Assembly (NCBI GenBank): GCA_037074765.1
Contig: JBAMDO010000080.1
Location: 62,001 to 126,000, forward strand
DNA: 64,000 nt
Direction: 5' to 3'
Source: Mansonella perstans
Taxonomy: Eukaryota > Nematoda > Chromadorea > Rhabditida > Onchocercidae
Shown here one piece after another: positions 54,155 through 64,000 of the stretch. The notes beneath the pieces are model-generated. The model was not told the DNA's origin. It did no database searches and was given only the letters and a program-made list of their open reading frames with translations. Each line of letters begins with the position of its first letter. Within the stretch, counting starts at the first letter, position 1. The translations under genes were made by a program, and so were the position numbers.

Positions 54155-55644
54155 TGATAAATCTGAAATTTTCACTCATTAAATTCCATCAACTGAAAAT
54201 CAAATAATCAATGCTAAAATTCTATACGTGACATGTAAAAAAAGACGCTAAAACGAAAAATGAGATAACATGAAAAGAAAATATATTTTTGAAAAATAAA
54301 CATCTATACATAATGCAAAATATTCATAAGTTAAAATGTCATACAAAAATGTCCCAATAAAAATTACCAATGTTTCTCCCAGGTGAACTTCATTATTACC
54401 TTCTGAACTTCTCCTCTCTAATGTCTAATCAGCAAACTTTCTCTCTTCATTTATGCTATATGTCAATTTCACCAATTTCTGAACTCTTTCTATCACTATT
54501 CCTTACTATGTCCATCATTATTTTTTCTTTGTTGTATTCAAACTTTCGATCACTTTTCTGAATATTTGCCGCTCTTAACAAGTAGCCTTTCTGTCTCTTC
54601 ATTTATTGCACTATTTGTTGCACTTTTAATGCGTAAGTTTAATTTTCCGTCGCAATATACTTTTTCTTTCCCACTCACGCTTTTTACGAGTGGAATTTAG
54701 AAGCTTCACAATGAAATATTCGAAGAAGTAGAAGATCAGGAAAGACAAAATAGCTATTACTTTTAAAAATTCCAGATGTTCCAGGAGATTTCAGATGTAA
54801 CACCAACTGATGACATATTCCTCTCTTCACTCAATTGATTTTACTCTCCGTGTTGCAAAATCTTCATATGTATCTTATTCATTGCAATCTGGTATTCCTT
54901 CGTGGTTAACCACGGGAAATCTGGGAATTTAGCATATACCTGTTGCAAATCATGTGAACATTTAAAAACAAATTCCTGTAATAGTGTAATGGTTTTTATG
55001 TACGCAGGATTTCACATGTTAGATAATCAACTTTATCAGGTACATAATAATTAATGAGTAACTTGACCTATCATACATCAAGTATTTGCTCCCAGTCCTC
55101 TTCATTAGCAAAATCTATCGATACGACCATTTTGCGCTGCGTTACACAATCTTATTGAATTAGATTATTGAACTTCTTCCTAGTTATTTCCAACAATTTC
55201 AAACTTTCAGGATAGTTGCTCATTTCATTTCAGCTACGAATGCATGACCTACATTGTTAGTTTGTTTCATAACTTGCAATACTGATCTGAACGATTGGTA
55301 TTAGATAACATAGCGTAATGTATTTGTTATGCATACAGTTTATATGAAATAATTATAAATATCTTATTCAAAAATTTACAGAGAATATTAATATCAATTA
55401 GTCAACAGCATATCATCATTTTTTTTTACTGATTAATTTGTTTGAACAAAAATTAAATCTGTGTAGAGAATGAGAAACATTTGAAGCATTTGAAGAAAAA
55501 TTGATATTTTTCTAATCTTTTCATCTTTTTTTTTTTTGCAATGTATTTGTAGTCAAACAGTGCTGATCTATATGATTTTCTAAAACACAAACTAAGCTAA
55601 TGGTTAAAAAGTTCAATTTAAGTTTGTCAAAAATTCTTTGTATA
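54155..55644. other. Intergenic, no gene seen
   Basis: About 1.5 kb; pyrimidine-rich plus-strand stretch near 54370-54640. The left part should hold the promoter of TANGO2-like copy B. No coding signal recognised. Confidence 0.45.
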
Positions 55645-56665
55645 TTATCCCTTTGTTGCAACATCTTCGATAGTTTCAATTCCGGTCATTTGTTGTATTT
55701 TTTCGAAGCTAGATTTTTCTGCAGTTTGCACTTGACTAATCACACTCAGATCCTTCGCATCTTTAGGCTCTAACAATTTTTTGGCTGGGAAACCGAGTCG
55801 AGCCAACTGCGCCATTTCAACTGCTGGTTTCTCATGTGCAAATGCAGGAAAGTCATGCGGAAATGGTCGTTTTTGAAATTTGATACCTGAATTTGCTGGA
55901 TTAATTTCTTCAAATTCTGAAATTTCACTACATTTTACAAAAACTAAACTCAATATATGTAAATTTGAGGACAGCAATTGACAACGCCGAAGAACAATTA
56001 GAATGTTTGCCTTACCAATGCAACATTCATCTTTGAAAATTTCAGTAATTACTTTGATATTATTCTCTAAAATAATGGAGAAAAACGGTGAAAGGTAAGA
56101 ATTGAAGTGATTAACTAGCAGATAATTAACCGTAATCTGACCATACAATAGTTTGTTTAATCATATCTGAGGCTCTTTGTCCATAAATTTCTCTGTAATG
56201 AACATCTTGTCATTATTTTAGTGCAATGATTTTTTTTGCCAGTTTTCGAAATTCGTAATTGGAAATTAAATTTTTTCCGGAATTTCCAAAATATCTGATT
56301 TTTCCTTGTGATTTTGGAATTTGAATTTAGAACGAAAATATAAGGAAGCATGAAAAACCATTATTTTAATTATCTTTTTAATGATTAAAGAAAAAAAACC
56401 TAGGCCTATTTTTTATGTACCTGGTAGGCCTGAAAATGCAGTCCACTGCTACTCTTCCTTTCTGGTCATTATCCGTATTCAAATCACAAATAACTTCATC
56501 TTTCTGGATTGCAAATGCTGTCAGTGCAAGATCTTTATGATCGACACCCACTTCATTGTCGTGATAAATTCTGGATCGGCTACAACCCATAACACTTCCG
56601 ATCTCAATATCATATATCATGATCAGTGTAAACGACTTGCAAAATGTCACAAATTTAATTTGCAT
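55645..56665 (-). CDS. Unrecognised four-exon gene, about 209 aa
   Basis: Exons high to low: 56421-56665, 56131-56192, 56016-56066, 55645-55916; phases agree and the last exon has an open reading of 90 codons. Recognisable stretches are YHDNEVGVDHKDLALTAFAI, VAVDCIFRPTR, SDMIKQTIVWSDY, then FPHDFPAFAHEKPAVEMAQL and LGFPAKKLLEP. There is no signal peptide or clear membrane span. The middle part looks globular and the C-terminal part helical and charged. I could not assign a family. The start is uncertain: the ATG at 56665 lies seven bases after an acceptor (AATCAATCAG), fitting trans-splicing, but a later ATG (in SVMGCSR) is possible. Confidence 0.7.
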
Positions 56666-57209
56666 AAGTTTCCTGATTGATTGAATGCTTTTTTGCAGTT
56701 ATATTAATGAAGAAGTATCTATTCGTAACTGTTCTCCCAAAAGTAAAAATGCATTAATTTAATTTGCAAAGTAAAATGATCCACGAGCTGTGGAATGCTG
56801 CGAATTAATTCGAAACAAATAAGGCATTAACAATCATAAATCACTTTACTACTCCCTTTCTTTTTCTAGATATTTTCGCTTGTCTGACTTACTGAATACA
56901 AATTTGAGTAAATTTAGCAGACAGCACACCTGAGCGGATAATGTGAATTATTAAAAAAATTGTCTCATCTCCATGAATAACTAAAATGCTGCAGAAAGAA
57001 AGACCAACCGCTCAAAGTTAGTTTTTTAGTAACAATTTCATGAAATGCTAACAACTTGCATTTTATAAATTTTAATAAATACTTTGACCCAAATTTTAAT
57101 TCAGTGATGATACAGCAATATGACATGTATATAAAGATGCTAAAATGAAAAGTTATTAGTCATTTCATATGTGCGACAAATTACGAGTTTCGTTTATTTT
57201 ATACTAACG
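56666..57209. other. Divergent intergenic region, no gene seen
   Basis: Promoter space between the minus-strand four-exon gene and the plus-strand ORF at 57210. No motif recognised. Confidence 0.4.
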
Positions 57210-57542
57210 ATGATCAAAGGTATGGTAATTACCTGTTGCATTCTCGATTTTGTCCAGCGTCTCTTTTTAGAGCTCATTAGGAAATGCGGAACCATGCTGA
57301 GATTAACCGGGAAAGCTAACTCAGTCGATAATACAGTTTCTTATATTTTATTAATTACAGATAGATACAAATCACTGCCAGCGTCATTGTCAAAAGAAAC
57401 CGATGATGAAGCAGAAATGGAATCAAGAGTTCCAGGAAATGAGTATAAAATGCTTCGATTATTCACCCACTTGAAAATGACTCACCTCTCAAAACACAAA
57501 CATATAGAATCTGAAAAGCTGGCAATGACAAACTTGAAATGA
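57210..57542 (+). CDS. Hypothetical ORF, 110 aa, upstream of the SLC22-like gene
   Basis: Uninterrupted ATG-to-TGA frame; upstream the frame is open to about 57171. A hydrophobic N-terminal part (MIKGMVITCCILDFVQ) is followed by a polar, charged tail (ETDDEAEMESRVPGNEYKM). Its stop lies 123 nt before the splice acceptor of the SLC22-like gene, spacing typical of nematode operons. An acceptor-like tattaattacag within it (near 57360) means the tail could also be a separate exon. No family recognised. An ORF this long is unusual for AT-rich sequence, which is the main support. Confidence 0.4.
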   Translation: MIKGMVITCCILDFVQRLFLELIRKCGTMLRLTGKANSVDNTVSYILLITDRYKSLPASLSKETDDEAEMESRVPGNEYKMLRLFTHLKMTHLSKHKHIESEKLAMTNLK

Positions 57543-57669
57543 TTACTTTTAATTTACTTATTTATTAACCATTCCTTTTCTTACTTCCTTGATAACAAAC
57601 TAAATTATCTTAATATCAAACGGAATCTCTTTATTCAAACATCACCTTCTGGATTGATATTCCAGTGAG

Positions 57670-59067
57670 ATGTACAAATCGTTGGATGCAAATAAATTGC
57701 TCAATGAATTTGGTACTTATGGACGTTATCAAATGATTTCCTACGTACTTTGCCAGTTAACTAGTTTTTTTTATGCTGTGTCAATATTCATTATGATCTT
57801 TGTAAATCGAAAACCGCAAGATTTTACTTGCAAGATAGATGACCCGGTTTGTGAAATTTTTATTTTTTTAGACAAATTCATACCTTAGAATTTGAATCTA
57901 AAAATGATGATGACACAAAAAATGCCAGAAATTGTTGCAAGATTGTGGAAATGCAGCTGAAATAAGCAAACACAAGCTTGATCATCTAATTTTGCAGTAT
58001 TTTGAAAAATTAAATTGAACTAAGTGAATTCAAATTAATTCTGAAAATATTCGTTCAGACACGAATGAAAATGATTAGCTCAATGGATCCATGTATGATT
58101 AATGATCTAAATACAGGAAACGAATTGAGATGTGCTTCTGTTGGCAGTGGGACATCCATTGTTAGCAATTCAACGATTCGCTCCTACAGTATCCTTTTTG
58201 AGGTTTCCTACTTAAATATTTATTAATTCATTGAAATTTAAATATTTATTAATTCACTGAAATTACTGTTTGCTTATTTAACAACTTTCATTGACTAAAT
58301 TGAATTGAAAATGGTGACACAAAAGGTAATTTTGTTTAAATTGAAAAAATTTTTAAAAAAATTGCAAAAATATTCTTTGTTTTTCTTTGTTATTTTCTTT
58401 GCAGTATGAATTATTATGTGTCAATCCATTTATACAAGAAGCCGGTTTTTCAGTCTTTTCGGCTGGTAATTTTTTCAAGTTTCTTAACTTTGAAGTTTTC
58501 TTATTTACTTTTATTAATTACTTATAAATCCGACAATCATTTCATAAGTTCAATTACTACACATTTCATTAATTCGAGAATAATTATAAAAACTATTTTT
58601 AGTATTTTCTCGCGAACACTCCCAAGTTTTTCTGCAAGTTTCGAATTTTCAGGCGCTCTTCTTGTGGTACCAGTAGCATCACATCTATCAGATCGATATG
58701 GTCGTCGACGTATCTTTTTAATTTCAATGTATTTAAGTGTCATATTTAGTCTTGTCATTGCATTTTCTCCTAATTACGCAATTTTCGTGGTACTACGATT
58801 TCTTGTCGGAGCAACAGCTGATGTAATCCATTCTTCATAAGTTGAATTTCAAGAATGATTAATAGGAAAATGTTAAAAAATAATCATGACAGAAAACATC
58901 CTTGTCATGTGGAAATCTTTCTATTTCGTCATAATTTAATGAAATTAATTTAAACTCTTTTAACAACAGGAAGAGTTTCTTTCAGCAGCAAATACCAGGC
59001 TCATAGTAAGCATAATATTAAGAAGTCTGAAAACCCCACATACCACACACACACACACACACACACA

Positions 59068-59128
<61 letters not shown>

Positions 59129-61715
59129 TTTTCTTGAACTATTAGTTTTTTTTTTTTTTTGGACTAATCCGGAAACAATAAATATTATTCTTCTCTTTAA
59201 AAAGAATTGTCACCTACTTCTTTGTAGGATGCTCACCATGGCAAATCTTTTGTTAAAATTACAAATCAAATTAATTTTATTGCTGTTTCCGAGTTAGTCC
59301 AAAAACTAATAATTCAAAAAAAAGTAACATATCTGTGACGAATTCTTTCAGACTTATTTAACAATTGCCTCAATTCTTTGCTGTGAAACAGTAGCGGGAT
59401 CATTTCGTGAATGGATAAGTTTATTTGGAGTGATATCTTGGCTACTCGGATATTTGTATGTCGGAACTTTGGAAGTGTTCATTAAGGATTGGAGGAAGCT
59501 ATACTTTGTATCATCAATTCCCGGTTTATTAACTATTGCGTATTTTTGGTAGGAATTATGTTCACTCCATTTAAATTTTTGGGCACACACATCTAAAAGC
59601 TTGCTTGGGGGAAATTTCAAATGTTTGAAAAATAATTACACTGCAAGATTATCCTAAAAACACTTGGAAACATTAATACCAAAAAAAAAGGTGGGAAACT
59701 TTTAATTAAAGAAAAAATTTTTAACTGCAGAATTCAAATGTCAGAAGAGGAATTCAACGAGGCGCGAAAAATTAAGATAGTGATTTCAGGTTGCTTCCTG
59801 AATCACCACACTGGATGATTGCCCATATGCGAATACATGGTATTAAGCAATATATTCAAATATCCTCATGGTGCAAACTTTGTAAATTTCACAACTTGTA
59901 TAAATTGGAAAAAAAATTAAATTTTTGTTTTTTTTTGCAAAAATTATAGCGAAAAAGACTTTGCTAACAAATTCCAACCTATGAACGTAATAACGATATT
60001 GTAATAATCTCTTTTGCTTATTAGCAATATTTTTAGGTTCAATAATGCTGAAATTGATTTGAATAAATGTCAGTCGGAAAGTGATAATGTTCAGCACAGA
60101 ATTGCAGAGGAAGTTAAAGAACGAACTGTGTGTGATTTATTTAAACATAAACGAATTGTGTATTTTCTATTTGTCAATGGATACATTACGTAAGCATTAA
60201 TTACTTTGAAAATTAATTACTTGAAATAAAGAAATTCTGAGACTAGAGAAAAACAATGAAATGATGGGAAGGAACAGAAAGGAGGATTTTTTTTTGGCTA
60301 CTTAATTGCAAAGCGGATTATTAAATTCCCCGAAAAATTGCTTAAAACATTTGAGAAAGACTAAAATAAAAAGAAATTGAAATTTCACTAAATACTTGAA
60401 TCCAATGCCTTTTTATACGATTCATTGAATCAAATAAATTGATTTGTTTCTTGGTTAAAATTCCATTAAATCACTGTGTATTTTTTTTTTAGGATGATTA
60501 TGAATTTTTACTATTTTGTTGTTTCATTTGATAGTGTCAATCTAACGGAGCATGCATTTACGGGTTATGTTCTTTCCGGTTTATCGGAAATTCCTGGTGG
60601 TATCATTGCGATTCCATTGTTACATTTTTTCGGTCGCCGTTCTGTTGCATCCGTATCATTTTTATTGCAAGCTATTGCCGCATTTGTTACACCGTTCGTT
60701 CGAGGTATATTAGACGGGGATTTTTCTATTGATTAAATTTGATTTTGTCTTTCACAACGAAACTATCAGCTGAGCTGATTTCCTTCCAAATTCTTTTTGT
60801 GCTTTATTCAGCTTTACTAAAGTCAGTTTTATTATTCGGAACTTAATGCAAATTATTTTAAGTAATTGTAAAATAATTTTGCTAAACATTATACAATAAT
60901 CCCATAATTTTTTTTCCAATCTTTGATATATTTATCACCAAACCTATTTACGAATTTATGCGCAAAAACTTATCATACTTAAGCCCAATTCAATCTTTGA
61001 TTATAAATTCTAGTTCAGGCTCAAACGAAACATCAATTAGGAATGAAAATTTTGTGAAATTTCAGGAATTCAATGGGCACGAATATCATGTAATTTATTT
61101 GGAAGAATGATCAATGAAATAGTTTATGCAACACATCCACTAATGGCAAATGAAATGATGCCAACAACTATTCGAACAATTAGTTATTCAATAATCAATA
61201 TACCTCAAAGCATTGGGATAATGTTTTCACCACTACTCAAATATACAGTAAGCTGAGAAAAATAATTTTCACTTTCAAAATTTAAGATTGAACATTTAAG
61301 AAAAAAAAAAAAAAAAAAAAAACATATCGTACAAGCTTACAATAACGATTAGCAAGAAGAAAAAGAATACTTATTAAAAATAATTTAGGAAATTTGTAAA
61401 AACCAAGGCGAAAAAAATTTACACCAAAAAAAACTTTTATGAAATATTTTAGCTTTTGTCAACAGTGAAGCAAAATATGTGACACCATTTTGTTGCCAAT
61501 TTAAGCAAATTGAAATTTTTTTTTTTCTTCAACAGGATTTGGGTGATGGTAAGATACCACAATTTATCCTAGGCGGTTTATCATTTGCTGCAGCAGCACT
61601 CACTATTACTTTACCAGAAACCAAAAATAAACCAATGCCCGAAGATTTAAATCAACTGGATCCGGGACCACTTCTTCGTTACTTTATTGCAAAACAAAGC
61701 TTAACGAAGAAATGA
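57670..61715 (+). CDS. SLC22-like organic cation/anion transporter (major facilitator superfamily)
   Basis: Exons: 57670-57846, 58059-58202, 58405-58465, 58653-58822, 59352-59548, 59790-59870, 60037-60189, 60493-60704, 61066-61247, 61536-61715, giving 518 aa with matching phases, the usual size. Signs of the family: N-terminal FGTYGRYQ before TM1; an extracellular loop in exons 1-3; the MFS signature LSDRYGRRR (139-147); LLPESPHWM (251-259) after TM6; a second-half FFGRR; and PETKNKP (486 onward) after TM12. It should move small charged organic solutes across the plasma membrane; the substrate cannot be told. The start follows an acceptor (GATATTCCAG) by four bases, fitting trans-splicing. 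The donor of exon 6 (TCATG/GTGCAA) was chosen because it alone keeps frame with exon 7. Confidence 0.92.
59042..59125. repeat. CA microsatellite in an SLC22-like gene intron
   Basis: About 40 CA units interrupted once (cccaca) and closing with catacac. Lies in intron 4. Confidence 0.97.
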
Positions 61716-63098
61716 GAAACAATTTTTTCTCTCTCAAAATACAAATGATATAATAATTACAGAAACGATGAAATTTTAGCAAATTCTGTTAGCAATAAGT
61801 GAGAATTTCTGAATAAAATATTATTTCTTCAAGAATAATTCATTTTTGAATTTATTTTGCTAAAAATTGACAAAATTAACAGTTGTTAATATTATTGACA
61901 TGATTAAATTAATGTCAACATATCAGTGGATGATTAGACAATTAAAAAAAGAATTTTGAAGGAAAATTCATAAACAATACTTTATACCAAAATTCAATCT
62001 TTATCTTATTATAAATGTAAGTAAAAGAGATGAATAGGAGATAAGTGTAGCTTTTTTTTCTTATCAGACTAAAAATGATTAAAATGAATGCATTATAGTA
62101 TCAGTCAAATGAGTTGCTTAATATTGTGAAATTTTGAAATTTCATATTTAAAAAGTTAATCATTAATAATGGCTAAAATATTTTCAAAAAAAAAAAAAAA
62201 AAAAAAAGAGGAGCATTGCAGAAGGAATTCAAATTATTCAAAGTTTGGAGCATCGGAACAAGTTCAAGTCATTCAAAATTATTCTCTTATAGTTGTTTAT
62301 AATTTCAAAATATTTCAATATTAGAAAAATTCCTTAACAAGACATTTACATATATGCATTATTAACCTGATCTTAGCTTTTCCATATGCATTGAATTATT
62401 CATCGGTTCAGAGGTCATCGTTATTACAGTTAAATGTGAAATACAGAAACACTGAAGAAATGTTGGCATGTAAAAGTATGCGAAAATATGAGATGCTTAA
62501 AAACACGTAAAATAACTTCTAGTTATCTAAAATGCAAGCAAATTCATTAAATGTGAAAAAATTTTTTTCCAAAATGATTCAACATTCAAATCTTCATGTT
62601 TTAAATTCGCGCAAATTCTCGTAGTTTCATCCTGAATGTTTGATCCAACCATTTCAATGTATGGAAAGGTTTCAGGATAAGGGATGTGAGCTATCGAGGT
62701 TTCAGTCTTTTAAGACTAAGCATTTGCGGGAATTCTGAGGTCTTGTATGATAGCAGATATGAATATGCATGAATATATAAATATATGGTACTAATTATTG
62801 GATAGATCTCTTTAATGCCGTGCAAATTTTTAACAATGTCTATTGGATTGCGTAGATACATGTACGTTTTGTAGTTTTCATTGATATTCCGGCCATTCAG
62901 ATTCCTGACTATTCAGCATGTAGCGTATCGAAAGATGAAGATAAATAAACTTCAATAAACTTCACTTTAATAAACTTTAATAAATAAATGAACTTCAATA
63001 AACTTTAAATAAACTTCACCGCGAATGTTATTAATGATAGTATCCTATTTGTTGACCTATATTCAATTTGTTACTTCTCATTTGTAGAATTACAGGTG
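61716..63098. other. Intergenic with degenerate AATAAACTTCA repeat
   Basis: Poly-A run near 62189-62208 and, at about 62943-63020, a degenerate array of (a)ataaacttca/ataaacttta units (at least six). No gene seen. Confidence 0.5.
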
Positions 63099-64000
63099 AT
63101 GGAGGAGCGCAGGAAGGCTCTATACAGTTATTCATGGCAACAGTCACCAATAAACAAACATCGGCGAGCAAATTCACTCGATGAAGGTATTATTTTTTTT
63201 TTTTTAAAAATGAAGATTAAAATGCAAAATACAGCAAAAACTGGATTACGAATAATGGTCATATAAATGGAAATTAATTCATTAATATTAATTAAGAAAT
63301 GATTGTTATTAACAGTCTGTGATGTGTTTTTATTTAATGAATATATTTTTTAATGAAATTTCTGAAATATGAAATCACTTCTCTTCGGATTTTACTGCAA
63401 CATTGTTTTTACTTACAGAAAAGAAGATTTTCGACGACTGGTTTGAAGAAAAAGCAGACGAATACTTTCCATGGATCAGAGATCAAGGTCCTGACGACAA
63501 AACTATGCACACTAATGCATCTGTAAGTTTTGTTTTATAATTTTGATTCTCAAGATAAGTCTTTACATATAGGATAATTTCGAGAGTATAGTAGATAGAG
63601 AGAAAAAAAATTAATTAATCACGTTCAAAATGAAAAGAAATGGATTAATGCAATAATTAATGAATGATTGATTAATGAATGAATGATTGAATGGATTAAT
63701 AAATAACAGATACTAGAGGTTACATTACATGGTAGTGCAGGATTTTATTTGGTGGTATGGATAAACTAGCAGTGATACTCATGTGATGTAGTAGCATAAG
63801 ATAGCAAAATAGTATTAGAGTGTATGTCTAATTAGTGAATTTAGATAGATCGTTTCTAATCTGAAAATAGTTCTAAATTAGAAAATGTGCCACATTACCA
63901 TAGCTTCGTTTAGGCACTGGAAAAATGATTTGAAAAAAAAGAAAAAAAGAAAAAAAAAAGATTTGAAAAAAAAAAGGAAAAAAAAAAGAGCAAACAATCA
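63099..64000 (+). CDS. 5' part of an unrecognised gene (two exons, runs off the window)
   Basis: Exon 1 is 63099-63186 and exon 2 is 63419-63522; the phases agree and exon 2 ends in a GTAAGT donor. The product starts MEERRKALYSYSWQQSP and continues with a charged, aromatic stretch KKIFDDWFEEKADEYFPW. No signal peptide. A splice acceptor (GAATTACAG) lies three bases before the ATG, so this is a likely trans-spliced start, although the exon could begin further upstream. No further exon was seen up to 64000, where the sequence becomes A-rich. No family recognised. Confidence 0.6.

Noticed and set aside
56381..56680. 99-codon plus-strand ORF
   Set aside because: Antisense of the first exon of the four-exon minus gene, whose phases and splice sites are consistent.
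59731..59789. Possible extra SLC22-like exon ([13 protein letters not shown])
   Set aside because: Splicing from the preceding exon would create a stop at the junction (TG plus A).

Overview
The window is nuclear DNA of a parasitic nematode, most likely a filarial worm (Onchocercidae). It is very AT-rich. Genes are cut into many short exons, acceptors look like TTTCAG, and acceptors lying directly before start codons suggest spliced-leader trans-splicing. The filarial assignment rests on the asparaginyl-tRNA synthetase, which resembles the known filarial antigen, and on a degenerate nematode-type 5.8S/28S rDNA remnant. Most genes below were assembled by hand from exon pieces whose splice phases agree. 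Coordinates run from start codon to stop codon, and exon lists are in the evidence.

Layout. 1-957: near-identical partial copy of a kinase gene found again at 7030-7987. 1693-5379 (-): asparaginyl-tRNA synthetase. 6042-9559 (+): tau-tubulin-kinase-like protein kinase with a 32-bp minisatellite in intron 2. 11.1-12.0 kb (-): decayed 28S-ITS2-5.8S unit. 12-18 kb: gene-poor, but holding two related single-membrane-span micropeptides (15053-15154 + and 17915-18028 -) and a few other small ORFs. 18665-21309 (-): tetraspanin. 21.3-28.5 kb: gene desert. 28521-32663 (+): tropomodulin-like protein with a long disordered tail. 35202-37480 (+): SH2-like protein. 38944-42351 (-): NADAR-domain protein with an arginine/serine-rich tail, an apparent frameshift and a duplicated exon piece. 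43786-46928 (+): DPAGT1/ALG7, first enzyme of N-glycan assembly. 47658-50212 and 51077-54154 (both -): tandem TANGO2/HRG-9-type paralogues. 55645-56665 (-): unrecognised four-exon gene. 57210-57542 and 57670-61715 (+): small ORF followed after about 125 nt by an SLC22-like transporter. 63099 onward (+): first two exons of an unrecognised gene running off the window.

Most genes here are independent housekeeping or family genes. Two possible functional links stand out: the TANGO2 pair, in worms known to scavenge haem, and a cluster of bZIP-type ACGT sites upstream of DPAGT1 that could tie it to the unfolded protein response. No bacterial genes, CRISPR arrays, intact transposons or convincing tRNAs were seen.
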